A stretch of DNA of 64,000 bases. It comes from Scedosporium boydii. Its lineage: Eukaryota > Ascomycota > Sordariomycetes > Microascales > Microascaceae. Positions within the stretch are counted from its first letter, which is position 1, and each line of letters starts with the position of its first letter. The position numbers and the translations under genes are program-made. Positions 25,385 to 36,345 of the stretch are shown one piece after another. Below the pieces are notes generated by a model. It did not search any database and was not told the DNA's origin. It worked only from the letters and a program-made list of their open reading frames with translations. The DNA is taken from positions 155,770 through 219,769 of the forward strand of contig NJFT01000046.1 of NCBI GenBank assembly GCA_002221725.1, read 5' to 3'.

Positions 25385-26207
25385 ATCGTGAACACGAGCA
25401 GCAGTGACATGGGAACGATGGCAAAGTGAGAACAGCGGTTCCAGCACTGGATACACTGGATACAAGAACCATGAACGATCCAGAGTCCAGACGCAGTCCC
25501 AGCCATTTTCATTTCCACCTCTGCTTCCACTCCGTCCCCCTCCCATCCTTCTCTCTCTCTCTACACTAAGTCCATCAATTCCGGCATTCCTTAAGAGTTG
25601 AAACCCACAACCCGGACGTCCTCTTCCCCCCTTCTCCACTTCCTTTAAATAGTTCCCACCATCGTGACTTATGACTTATATTTCCGAGTCCAAGATGGAC
25701 CGCTGCGACCTCCAACTTCCAAAGTATCGTCTCACCGATCCCCCCGTCGCGCGGCCATTGCTAGCTTTTGTACCAAACAGGAAGTGGAGCGGCAGACACT
25801 GCGTCTCAATAGCTCTCCCTTTTTATATGCTAGACCCTCTTTCTCTATCTCTTTTTAAAAATTTTCTCTCCTCCCCCCCTCTTCTCGTGAACTTTTTTTT
25901 GCTATGACTGATGGACGGCTGATCAATCTACCAAGTACTCCGGGGATGAGAACCGAGATGCGCCATGGCCCATGGAATGTTCGTGTTAGGTATGGTGGAT
26001 GGAGATGCACACCGCTGGGTGGATGATGGGCAGAAAAACGTGCTCGATTCGCGATGGGGCTCTGGTTATCGCGCCCGGGTGAATGGTTCCTTTCCATCCC
26101 TGGGTCTGGGTCCCTATCGTAGTTCCCATCTGTCGCATCGATCCTCCCGTCATGCCCCATGAGATCCCGCCATGTCCGATCATGACTTAAAGAGGGAGGT
26201 CTCCGAG

Positions 26208-26214
26208 TATAAAG
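26208..26214 (+). promoter_or_regulatory. TATA box of the MFS transporter gene
   Basis: TATAAAG located 138 bases upstream of the ATG at 26352, a normal spacing for a fungal promoter with a leader of about 100 bases. Confidence 0.6.
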
Positions 26215-26351
26215 AGGAATGGGGATGCCCGTAGTTTTCGAGTTCGACTGACGAGAGGAGGCTCAACTGTCAATATAATCAGTCTTTCGTGTGATTTTTG
26301 GAGTACATCTCTGTGTGCGTTGGACAGCTTTCTTCCAAGTGAATTCCCAAG

Positions 26352-28195
26352 ATGCCTTTCACACTATTTTCAAAGACGAAAACCCCTGCTAGTTGTGAAA
26401 ATCATCAGCAGAATCAGAATGGACCCGAAACCTCGGAGTCAGAGCAGACTCTTACCCCCTTAGACGGCGATGCGCCGTCTGACCCCGATAGCTTCGACAT
26501 CGATGTCGAGAAGCTCGGACGACAGCGTCCTGATATCCTGCCATCCGCCGTCGCAGAGTTTGCATTTTGCTTCTCTATCCTCTGGTCTATGGTCATGGCT
26601 GTATGTATCTCCAAATCTTCCCTATTCCTACTCTGTCATGGTCGCAATACTCACATTACCTCTCTCTCACCAGGAATACTTCATCAGCGGCTCCCACATC
26701 ATCCTCCCCACCCTCGCCACAGATCTAAACATCCCCGCAACCTCCCACACATGGATATCCAGCGTCCTCACACTCGCAGCCGGCGCCTCCCTCTTCCCAC
26801 TAGGCCGCGCCGCCGACATGTACGGCGGCTACATCGTCCTCAACGCCGGCATGTTCTGGTTCTCCGCCTGGTCCCTCGCCGCCGGCTTCGCCCCCAACTA
26901 CATCTCCTTCATCATCTTCCGCGCCATGCAAGGCCTCGGTGCCTCTGCCTTCCTGCCCACAGGAATCATGCTTCTGGGCAAAGTCTACCGACCGGGGCCA
27001 AGGAAGAATTTCGTGTTTAGCATGTATGGCGCCATTGCGCCCTTGGGCTTCTTCTTCGGCATGCTTGTCGGCGGCGTTACCGGTGAAAAGATGAATTGGC
27101 GGTGGTTCTTCTACTTGGGATCCGCTATGGGATTCCTCGCTAGTATCGTGTCGCTGTTTGCTATTCCGAGGGATTGGAAAGCGGCGAGGGAGATGGGTGT
27201 TCGCATGGATTGGTGGGGTACCGCGACTATCTGCCCCGGTCTCATCCTCGTCGTCTTTGCTATTACGCAGAGCTCTGGTGCGCCAAAAGGCTGGGCCACC
27301 CCGTACATTTATACGACTACGATATTGGGAGTTCTATTCCTCGCTGCTGGCGTATACGTTGAGCGGAACGTATCTGAGGATCCCTTCCTCCCTGCCGAGA
27401 TCTTTAAGCCCAAGTATATGAAGGCCATGCTCTTCTGCTTGTTCCTCGCTTACGGCGTTTTTGGAATTTACCTCTTTTACACGAACTTCTAGTGAGTGTT
27501 GTTTGTTCCCCAGTTCGCTAGGTTGGCGACAACTCTTCCTTCAAATAACAGCCTACTAACCCTCGCCTCTTCTTCAAAGCATTGAACTCGTCCTCGAAGT
27601 GCCCCCCTTCATGACCGCAGTCTGGTACACCCCCTGGGCCGTCAGCGGCATGCTCTTCGCCGCCACCTCCGGCCTCCTCCTCCACCTAATCCCCAACCGC
27701 ATCCTCCTCATCATCTCCTCCCTCTGCAGCATCGCCGCCTGCCTCTTCTTCGCCCTCATGCCCGCCCGCGACTCCCCCTCCTTCTCCTACTGGGCCTACG
27801 TCTTCCCCGCCATGATCGCCGAAACCGCCTTCATCGACATCCTCTACACCCTCTCCAACGTCTTCATCACCACGCGCTTGCCGCGTCGACATCTCGGGCT
27901 TGCCGGCGCTCTGATCAATTGCACGCTGTACATCGGCATGTGCTTCTTCTTGGGCGTCGCTGAGGTGGCGGTGGCTGCTACGGCTGATAGGGGACTGAAG
28001 AGGAGTTATCAGGTGGCGTTTTGGATTGCGGTTGGGTTTGGGTGTGTTACGGTTTTGGTGTTTGCGTTTATGGATATTGGGGAGGCGAAGAGTGATCTTA
28101 CGGAGGATGAGAAGAGGGCCAGGAGGGAGGCGGAGGCTGGGTCGGAGAGTAATGAGGGGGGGAGTAATGCAGGAGAGAGGGAGGTTGGGTCTTGA
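26352..28195 (+). CDS. MFS transporter, ATR1/DHA2-like
   Basis: Three exons: 26352-26600, 26674-27491 and 27580-28195, 560 aa. Introns start GTATGT and GTGAGT and end CAG and AAG; an ACTAAC branch point lies in intron 2. The N-terminal ~60 residues are hydrophilic and acidic, then come about 13-14 hydrophobic segments. The MFS motif A equivalent 'GRAADMYGGY' follows the second segment, and 'GLGASAFLPTGIMLLG' resembles motif C-like glycine-rich helices of drug:H+ antiporters. Closest family by pattern is the aminotriazole-resistance / boron-exporter group (yeast Atr1). Likely a plasma-membrane or vacuolar proton antiporter exporting a toxic small molecule; the substrate is not readable. The C-terminus is a charged cytosolic tail. 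Convergent with the chromodomain gene 361 bases downstream. Confidence 0.92.
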
Positions 28196-28556
28196 GGATG
28201 TGAATCATCGGGTTATAGTGACACGGGCTTTTGCGAACTTGGTTTTGGTGGGATTTGGTGCTGGCACTCGATTACTTGGTTACTGATGGCGGGATATGAG
28301 TTTGGTATTGGCTTGGGAAACGATGGCACTCTAGAACAGAAGAAAAGGTAGAGTTGATTCGATTTGATAGATTCACAGCTTTAAGGGAGAAGCTGTTAAT
28401 TCTAACGAGGTAATGAGAGAGAGTTAATAATATACTTCACCATCGTCCTTCTCCGGTCAACACCAGAGATGAAGAAACCAACAACACCCCACGCCATGCT
28501 AAACCCTCGTACTGAATATTGTTGAAAAAGAAAACGAGCCAACTCGTCGATGCGCC
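28196..28556. other. Convergent 3' intergenic region
   Basis: Separates the stop codons of the MFS transporter (+) and the chromodomain gene (-). Probably both 3' untranslated regions; no gene or clear terminator motif seen. Confidence 0.5.
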
Positions 28557-30089
28557 TTAAAATACCCCATGCCTCCCTTTAAAGATATCAGAAGTGATAG
28601 CCGCCACAGGAGGAGACTCCCTACTCGTAGTTCCTCCCTCGGTGACCTGGAAAGTCTCTTCCACCATCTCGTCATCCTCATCTTCATCTCCCTCCTCGCT
28701 CGTATCCACCTCGCCGGTTTCCTGTCCCGCATTCTCGAGCACAGGATCCTCAAAAACTTCAGTAACGCTAGAATAGCGCCTCTCAGGCCAAGGATCATCC
28801 ACCTGGCCATCCAACCCCATCATCCCATTCTTGCGCAAAAACTTCCGGACGAGATTAGAGGGGACGTTTTCCTCGGGTTCCCATGTAGGGTTCTGATCGG
28901 GTGGCCAGTTTCCTTCCCATCGCACCAGGTAGTGTCGTGCTGGCTTACCCTTGACGATGAACTCTTTCGTGGCCTCGAGCCTTTTTACGGCGAACTGGGC
29001 GTCGTCGCGCAATTTCTTAGCTTGCGCTTGCTTGGCTGTGTCGTTCTTGGCTTTGGTGGTGGGTGGTGTCTTTCGCTCGTCTGCGCTTCGCTTCCGCGCC
29101 GTTGATGGGAGGATACCCGTGCTAGCTCCGCGACTATCGGACGAGGTGGCGACGATGGAATCTTGCCTCACGGGTGTAAACGAGGTTACGGCAGGCGGTT
29201 GTTGGCTCAATAGCCCGGATGGTTTCGCCTTGGGGGTTGGCGTTCCCAGCCTAGAGCTCTTGAACGGTGAAGAGCTCCGAATGCGCTTTCTCGGCGGCTC
29301 ATAATCCGAGACTAAGAGCTCCTCATTTTCAGAGACCATGGGCAGGGACGCCTCCGACGTCGTCTCCCCATATAACTGTCGATAAATAGCAGCGTCCTCA
29401 CCTTCATCGCCCGCATTCGCTAGGCCAATCATCCTCGGTTTCTTAGGAGTAGAAAGCGAAGGCTGATGCTCCTTCGGCTGATCCTTAGACCTTCTCTTTA
29501 TCTCCTCCTCGATAGCCGCATCATCAACAGGTATAGCAGGGGCCTTCCTAGGTCGGCCGGGTCTCTTCTTCGGCGGTCGGCCGATCTTCCTCTCAATATC
29601 ATGTTTAAGCGCTTCCTTGGGCGTCTTCTTCTTTTTCTCGGCCACCTCCTCTGTTAATCTCTTCTCTTCCCGCCGTTGCTTCCATCGCGCATATTCCCAC
29701 TCCTCTAGAGCGTAGGGGGACACATATTCGAGCACCTTATCAGCCCCAACTGATATGCTCGCGCCGGGGAGATCTCTCCAGCCGATCCAGTATCCGCGTT
29801 TCGCAGGGTAGGGCTTACCATCTGCGGCGACTCCTGGGCGGGTCTGGAACGACTCGTCTATGATGTAGGCTGTCGAGTCGTTGGGCAGCGCTATCGTAAG
29901 AGGTTGGAGGGGTGGTATGTCTGCGGGGCGGTATGCGGGCACGACGACTTCTACTTCACCGCGTATGGAGGGTCGAGAAGAAGAGGAGGAGGAGGAGTTT
30001 GCGGTCAAGGTCGATGTCGGGGAGGGTTGGGTAGGTTCGTGGTTAGGGTTAGGTGGTAGACGGGGCACTTTAATGACCCATTTGTCCAT
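28557..30089 (-). CDS. Chromodomain and AT-hook protein
   Basis: Single exon, 510 aa. A chromodomain lies near the C-terminus (about 365-418): the first strand 'FAVKRL', 'HYLVRWEGNW' with a cage-type Trp (about W391), and 'NPTWEPEENV' followed by the closing helix. Two AT-hook-like cores (GRPPKK, then PGRPRK) sit at about 170-182. The rest is charged and probably disordered, with a putative nuclear-localisation cluster 'PPRKRIR' and an acidic stretch after the chromodomain. An N-terminal block at about 99-140 (from 'GYWIGWRDLPGA' on) also looks folded. Expected role: nuclear chromatin protein that reads methylated histone lysine and binds AT-rich DNA. Neurospora HCHC silencing subunits (CDP-2, CHAP) combine these modules in separate proteins; orthology to either is unproven. 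Confidence 0.88.
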   Translation of the reverse strand: MDKWVIKVPRLPPNPNHEPTQPSPTSTLTANSSSSSSSRPSIRGEVEVVVPAYRPADIPPLQPLTIALPNDSTAYIIDESFQTRPGVAADGKPYPAKRGYWIGWRDLPGASISVGADKVLEYVSPYALEEWEYARWKQRREEKRLTEEVAEKKKKTPKEALKHDIERKIGRPPKKRPGRPRKAPAIPVDDAAIEEEIKRRSKDQPKEHQPSLSTPKKPRMIGLANAGDEGEDAAIYRQLYGETTSEASLPMVSENEELLVSDYEPPRKRIRSSSPFKSSRLGTPTPKAKPSGLLSQQPPAVTSFTPVRQDSIVATSSDSRGASTGILPSTARKRSADERKTPPTTKAKNDTAKQAQAKKLRDDAQFAVKRLEATKEFIVKGKPARHYLVRWEGNWPPDQNPTWEPEENVPSNLVRKFLRKNGMMGLDGQVDDPWPERRYSSVTEVFEDPVLENAGQETGEVDTSEEGDEDEDDEMVEETFQVTEGGTTSRESPPVAAITSDIFKGRHGVF

Positions 30090-30454
30090 ATTGCTTGATT
30101 ATCTAGGACAGGAAAAAACTCTCGTCAAGTCTCGATTCATCTTTAAAGTCGGACAACGGTCGTCTAGCTCGCTCGAGGTCGTAGAAGTCGTGGAGCGCCT
30201 CCTCGCCCCCAGCCTTTCCTATCCGGCCTTCCTCTGGACAGAGCGAGGGGCGCGTCGTCGCCCACGATCTAGGTTGGGGGATATGGAAAATAAAATTTTC
30301 TAGAGACATGTTAAATATAGACCTAGATGAGGCGAGAAAGGTAGGCGCATTACAACGAATTGGACTTACCTAGAGCGTGTGCGATCGCTTGCTCTTTGGG
30401 AAGAGGCTATGGCTTGAAGTGGTGATCTAGCTCAGGATTTAGGCCCAATCTAGT

Positions 30455-30809
30455 TTACTTTTTAAAATAATAAGCTATAAACACTACCTACTTATTTAAT
30501 TTAATAAAGATAATTTAAATAAATATTTTAATAATATTTTAAATTATATAAATATATTTATTTAAATAAAAAATAAATATTTAAATAATAAATAATTTTA
30601 ATAATAATTTCTTTTTAAAATATAATTAATATTATTATTATAATATATTATTTAATTTAAAGATATACTTTTTATAAATTATATAAATATTATATATTAT
30701 TAATAAATTATAAATTTTAATTTATTAATCTAAATATTGATATTAAATTTATTAATTAATAAATTATTATAATAGTAAATTAATATTTTATTAATAAATT
30801 TACTTTTAT
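30455..30809. other. Extreme A+T island (about 96% A+T)
   Basis: By hand count only about 14 of 330 bases (30481-30810) are G or C, and 30541-30660 has just one. Flanking DNA is about half G+C and the edges are abrupt. TpA and ATT/AAT steps dominate. There is no open frame or obvious internal tandem repeat. It could be a repeat relic after repeat-induced point mutation, a piece of mitochondrial spacer, or a structural or origin element. RIP alone would normally leave more G+C. Confidence 0.85.
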
Positions 30810-31430
30810 CTTCCGCCTCTAAGTTCGTAGAGCTCTGAAAAGAAGTTACTGATCTCTCCGAAACCGGGTGATTCGCACCTTTGTTACTCAACAGTGGCAG
30901 TCACCACCAACCCGACTCCACAGGGGGGGATCACGGGGGCGCATAGCGCACAAAAGCTCCGTTGTAGAGCCTGGCCACCCACAAACACGCTGGGATGCCC
31001 GCTGAAAATTCAGCAACCCTCAGCGTCGTGGCAGCATTCGCAGATTCTATGAAGCCACTTGACCTCTCAAAGCTCTTACTATTATAGGGCGGATGCCCAA
31101 AATTTGATTCCTCGCCAGAGCTCAATCTCAACAGCCCGACTAAACTGCCTAGTCGCTGTCACCTTCATGCCGTTTCAAGCTACACGCTCCAGATTGGGCC
31201 ATGTACCCGCTGCGACTGTGGTCAAGTGAGCTTAGCGCCATTTCATAGATCCAGATGAGCCATATTCCCTGCTTGGAGGCTCAAGATGGGTCCCTGGATT
31301 GATGCAGATTGATAAGATTACGAGGCATAAAAACCCTGGCCCCATCACCCACATCGCCCACGCAGCCCACGTAGCCCCTGCTGGCGGTCCCGGAGCTAAA
31401 GCAGAATACACCGGACCCAGCAAGCAAGAG

Positions 31431-31438
31431 TATATAAT
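31431..31438 (+). promoter_or_regulatory. TATA element of the ceramidase-like gene
   Basis: TATATAAT 182 bases upstream of the ATG at 31620. Confidence 0.5.
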
Positions 31439-31619
31439 GCCAGGCTGGCACGAGGGTGTGGTGCGGGCAATTCACCTGGCTTCATCGCATCTCCCATTTC
31501 TACTCTCAGCTACATCTTCCCTGACCCTTTCAGTCACCATCTATGTCTTCATCAGGCAGCGAGATACAGTCTTACAACTTCTTAACTCTGTACGTGTATA
31601 ATACCAACTTGGAACTGCT

Positions 31620-32925
31620 ATGGCTACCCGTCGTAAACCGGACCCCTCGGAGGAGGAACCCGTAGTTCCACACCAGCCCTACCCCAAGGAAACCGATCCC
31701 ATCCCGACCTACCGCATCGACCTCGGTCTCCCTCCACGCGAGCGCTACGCCGAGGTCGCTCGCGATCTCTCCCCCCAACTCCGGCACACCACGCCGGTCT
31801 TCCTCGAGCTCATCCAGTGGTTCGTGCCCAACCGGTTTATCCGCGCCGGTATTATTGGCCTCATGAAGCTGCTTTTGCGCCGCGTGTACGACGACGAGGA
31901 GACGCAGGAGATCAAGGGTATCGCGGCCGTGTCGGGTATAAATTTATACCTACTTGTGGCGTTAAATGTGCTTCTGGATGTGTTATTAGGTTGCACCTCG
32001 GGTGCAGCTAGGGTGAAGGCCGATGCTGGCGAGGAGAACTCCAGACTGCTCCATTTCAGGACGTTGGACTGGTCGATGGACAGGTTGAGGGAGTTGCTCG
32101 TGATTCTCGAGTTTGTCGATTCGTCCTCGGAAGAGCCACAGAAGGTGATCGCGAGGACAGTTACATACGCCGGGTTCGTGGGTGTATTGACCGGAGTGAG
32201 GTACGTAAAAAGACTCTGTCCCCTCAAGACGTGCTCAACTAACACCGAGCAGACAATCACTCTCCATCTCCTTAAACTTCCGCCCTTCGCACAACAGCCG
32301 CTCCTTCGGCCTCCGCTGGCACCAACTCATGGTCGTCCTAGGCCTCCGCCCCTCCATCAGCAGCATCCTCCGCGACCTCATCTTCCGCCCCCTCCCCGCG
32401 CACCAATCCGCCTCAGCCGTAGCCGCTGAACTCGTCTCTACGCGGACGAGCCCGGCGTACCTCTGCCTCTGCGACGGCGACGAAGCCAGCATGATCGAAA
32501 AGGACCTCCTCACCGGCGCCGTCCGCACGGAATCCGATTTTGTTGTACAGACGAACCACGACGTATCACGCCACGAATCCGCGCTGCCCAAGCCGCTCGG
32601 CACGTCGGCAACGGCTGAGGCGCTTTCGGCTATGACGAAGAAGGAGACGGCGAATGATGAGTCTTGGATCGAGGAGTCGGCGGAGAGGATGCAGTGTATG
32701 ATTGACTTTTGGCGCGAGCGGACGGAGGCGGCGGTTGGACGCGGCAGCGGGAAGGGGGCTTATCTTCTACAGGCGGAGTTGGAAGGCAAGGTGAGGGGGA
32801 GGCCGATTTCGAGGGAGTGGACGCACTTTCGGTGTGTGATGGATCCGAAGAATTGTGCGTTTACGTTGGTGGAGAGGGGCCCGCCGCCGGCTCCGGCTGC
32901 TCAGCAGAGCGGACAGTCAACATGA
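31620..32925 (+). CDS. Acid-ceramidase-like N-terminal nucleophile amidase
   Basis: Two exons: 31620-32200 and 32253-32925, 417 aa. The 52-nt intron starts GTACGT, has an ACTAAC branch point and ends CAG. The protein begins with a NAAA-beta-like part ('YRIDLGLPPRERYAEVA', compare PF15508) and then the nucleophile site 'LLGCTSG' (Cys125), the position where acid ceramidase and NAAA cut themselves to free the catalytic Cys. 'HFRTLDW' downstream matches the conserved Arg/Asp segment. No signal peptide is visible, unlike the lysosomal animal enzymes, and residues 110-124 are hydrophobic. Inferred activity: hydrolysis of an N-acyl amide (ceramide or N-acylethanolamine type), after autocatalytic cleavage before Cys125. 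The G/A/P-rich C-terminal tail is poorly conserved. Confidence 0.87.
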
Positions 32926-34927
32926 CAGAAAAGAGTCTTATAGTGTTACGGGCAAAGTGTCTTCGATGACGGCATGGAGCTTTTCTATAGGCATGTTTAT
33001 AGACAGAGACGTATGTAAGAACTAGATAGAGTACATTATAGAGAACATCTCAAAAGCTCTCCTCTCGTGAGCCACTGCCATGCTAGACATGCTCCAGAGT
33101 AACGTCTTTGGATGGACGAGTCGCACCCGCCAATACCAGATAGAGACTTGGTACAATATGCAGACGGGTGTAAAGAGGGTCCTATAACGAAAACAGGCCA
33201 ATGCTATAATTTGCAGATGAAATGCCGATATCCGAATGACACCGCACACCCAGCCTAAAACATCAATTTAGGGCTGAAAGCTATCTCCTCACCCATTCCC
33301 TTTCCTAGGCTTGGGTATGTAGATTTCAAATGCAAAGCAAGACAATAGGCGATATTTGTCGTGACGACACTGGATTTATGGTCTTGTAGCGTGAGGAAGG
33401 GCAATGGGGTTGCCGCAGGCATTGTCCCGGCGTCCCTCTCCAACCACGCCGGCGATGACGATGACGATGATGGCCAGGCGAGAGCCAACTTCGGCACTGC
33501 GAGGACTCATCAAGCGCTAAAATAGCACGACAGACAAGGAGAAAAGGAGAAGCACAGTTGTGGCGCATGCAGAGGTGGCCTCCCTTGGCATGAGCATGAT
33601 GCAGTGCTTCATGGTGACAATTGTGAATGGCGATGCGTGATGCATCCCCAGGCCTCCAGTCACTTGAGATGAAACGACACCACCACACCGTTGTCCTTGC
33701 AGAGCGTGATAACCGCGATACTTCGTCCACTATGAAAAATGTGCGTTTCCTAGTGTATCTGTACATTCGTAGCCGGGCAAGAGCGGCTCCTCTCCCGAGG
33801 AAAGAGTGTCAAGTTGCCTAGCTATGAGCCTCTGCAAGACTGCTCAGCCTCAAGACAGAGACAGAATCCGGCGGAGCATTTACGCGCATGCACTGCATCG
33901 GGTTAGGCCGCCAACCAAAGAGCGGTGCGCTGAGAATTGCTGAGAATTGAGAGACAATCGCTTGCGTGGAATAAGAACAATCCGAAACCCCAGGGTCGAC
34001 CGCACTCGTGGCCAGCCTGGTCTGGTGATCCGAATCGATAAAAGAACCCGTCTTCAATCCTCCTCGCCATTGCCGTTAAATCCATCGAAGTTGTGCCGCC
34101 AGCTTTAGCTTTTGACCATCTTTCAAAGTTCGCTGATAATCTTACCAACTGCCTGTCCTACCCTCCTTCGCCCCTCGGTGGCGTTGATTTGATTCCAGCC
34201 TTGACTACTTCGTACAGGGCGAGACCGTCCAACTAATCTTCATTTGAACTCGAGCTCTTCCGACGCTACTTCCTTACTTCGTACTTCCCTTCCACGTTTA
34301 GGCTGCGACTGCCCCGCGGAGTTCGACCAAGTGACGTGATACTTTGACTTTGGAAAGAAGCAAGGGACCAAATCCCATGAAGAATCAAGCAGGCACGACC
34401 CAGACCAGGTAACACTCGGATTGTCTCGAAACTAGACAAGACCAGACAGAACCTCAGAGGGTGCCTCTTCTGGTGGTCGAGATTGAACATTGAACTCTCC
34501 GTCTGCTCTCCGGAAGTAACTGCAGCCCCACCATTCGCCCCATTTTGATCCATCTTCGGTCTTTCGGTTGTTTGGACCCATTCAAACTCTGTCAAGTTGG
34601 CTTTGCGCTTTCATTCTATTCTTGCCCACTACAATCAATCTCACGCAGTACCCCAGGTCCTATTTTACCCTTCTCTCGTTCCACGTTGCATGTTGCGCCG
34701 ACACTGCACTCATCGGCGTCGTACCTGACAACGCTGGAACTCTAATCCACTCTTCCCTGCAATTTCTTTGTCGACCGACCAAGCACGCCCAGACCAGACC
34801 CAGACCCGAATCGCATCGCACCCACCCGCATCCAGCCAAGAGAACATCATTGACACTTTTCCAACCCTCAGCTCTATCCCATCCGCCGCGTCCTTCTCTG
34901 CCCTCTCTCCCGCATACCTTCCCGACC
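32926..34927. other. Intergenic (2.0 kb) upstream of the deneddylase gene
   Basis: No coding region supported. Two copies of TACTTCGTA (34206 and 34275) lie about 650-720 bases upstream of the deneddylase start. Pyrimidine-rich stretches near 34800-34925 resemble a fungal core promoter. Confidence 0.5.
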
Positions 34928-36345
34928 ATGACTCTTCGCTCTAAAATAACTCGCCGTTTGGGCGACCCTGTAAGTTCAATTCTCCTCTCCCGACTCGGTA
35001 GGGCAGGGAAAAAAAAAATATTTAATCGAGAGCAATTATCCGTGTATCAATAAACATGTGGATACCAGTCGCATTGGCCATTGCAGAGCAGCACTAACAT
35101 TCCCGCCTGGAACAGAAATCCCCCTCCGAACCATTCCTTTCCTGTGAGTAGATCGTCCTGAATCTCTGTTTCGCTGCTTCCGACCTCTGCCTGTCAAATT
35201 CGAAGCTAACCTCGTCAGATCACGATATTCTCTGTAGGGCGACCCCACTACAACTGAGCTGAAACCTCAGTCCGGCCCCCCAACGAACCGACCAGGCTGA
35301 CAGTAGCTCTGCAGTAACGTACGAAGATATCCGCGCTCTCAGGAATGACTGGCTCACCGATAATGTATATATATATCCAAATCCTCTTGCCCAATTCCCG
35401 AGCCATGGGAGCTTTACTTGGGCCCTGTCTATTCGCTACGGCCGTGTGTGCGCACAAGAGCAACGAAACTGACATTGAGAATTCTCTCTAGAATATCGCA
35501 TTTTGGGAAGAGTTAGTGGACCCTTGCCTCACACCGTCCCCCAAGATGAGCCACCTGCAAATGAACACGCTTCGCGACCCCAAGCCAAAGCCTCAAACCT
35601 TGCCCGCAGCTCCCTGCGCGAGAACGAAGCTAATCGTGTGATCTCTACCTACCTAGGTGGCTCGAACGAGAGATCCTCCCGCGATACCCCCAAGCACACA
35701 TCGTCCTACTCCGGCCGAGTATGACGTTCCTCCTTATGAAGGAGCCCGACGTCAACTGCATCCGTAGCGCCCTCCCCGACTTCTCTCGCTGCACCCACAT
35801 CTTCCTCCCCATCAACGATAATCGCTACGTCAACCAAGCCGAAGGAGGTTCGCATTGGTCTCTGCTCCTCGTCAGCAAGATCGACCGTGTTGCCTTCCAC
35901 TACGACTCCCTCGGCGCGTCAAACCGCGAAGAGGCCAAGGCCGCCACGCGGGCCCTCGAGAGGGTGCTCCGTGTTAGCCTACGCTTCCACCATCTCGAGG
36001 ATACCCCACAGCAGGAGAATGGCAGCGATTGCGGCGTCTTTGTGTGCATTATCATGAGGCACCTGCTTATTAAGCGGCTGCTGAGTGCCAACGCCCGAGA
36101 GAAGGTGTCGATGAGCATGGCGAACAAAATGGTGGACTCCAACGGTGGCCGTAAGGAGATGCTCAAGATAATAGAGAGCTTCCGGAAAGAGGGTGTTCGG
36201 AGACGATCGTAGGTTTTGGTTCCTATTCCGCCTCTGGGTGTCCCGACTTGACCATGCCTTGACCTTTCTTTGGACTAACAAAGGGAATAGACGGAGTTCG
36301 TCACCGTATACCTCGAAATCCAAAACGCCTCCGAGAATTGCGTAA
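34928..36345 (+). CDS. denA: NEDD8-specific protease (DEN1/SENP8-like, C48)
   Basis: Seven exons: 34928-34969, 35116-35143, 35219-35233, 35315-35364, 35492-35511, 35657-36208 and 36291-36345, 253 aa. Three exons are only 28, 15 and 20 nt, yet every junction keeps frame and restores the conserved 'YHDILLTYEDI', 'DWLTDNNIAFWEE' and 'LLRPSMTFLL'. The catalytic triad is His118 in 'GGSHWSLL', Asp135 in 'FHYDSL' and Cys177 in 'NGSDCGVFVC'. The short length and the DWLTDNNI segment point to the deneddylase group rather than Ulp1. Function by family: removes NEDD8 from cullins and other targets and matures NEDD8. The last intron (branch CTAAC) replaces a stop just after 36208 with a basic Ser/Pro tail ending 'KTPPRIA'; reading through gives a slightly shorter C-terminus ending at 36212. 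Confidence 0.88.

Larger units (their letters stand above)
22469..26351. other. Intergenic (3.9 kb) between divergent regulator and transporter genes
   Basis: No credible gene. It contains the upstream regions of the Zn2Cys6 factor (-) and the MFS transporter (+). It is unusually rich in simple repeats: near-tandem GGGAAGC and GTGCGTG units around 23470-23515, (GGAGTT)4 at 23836, three 12-mers at 24341, T22 at 24964 and a triple 8-mer at 25361. A TATA box is at 26208. Confidence 0.55.
30090..31619. other. Divergent intergenic region with A+T island
   Basis: Lies between the chromodomain (-) and ceramidase-like (+) genes. Contains the near-pure A+T block described separately, and a TATA element at 31431 for the + gene. 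No gene was found in the remainder. Confidence 0.55.

Noticed and set aside
20292..28195. Secondary-metabolite gene cluster (Zn2Cys6 factor plus MFS transporter)
   Set aside because: The two are 3.9 kb apart and no polyketide synthase, NRPS, terpene synthase, P450 or tailoring enzyme is present.
30455..30809. Centromere core
   Set aside because: Only ~350 bp long with active-looking genes within 400 bases on one side and 800 on the other; far too short for a regional fungal centromere.
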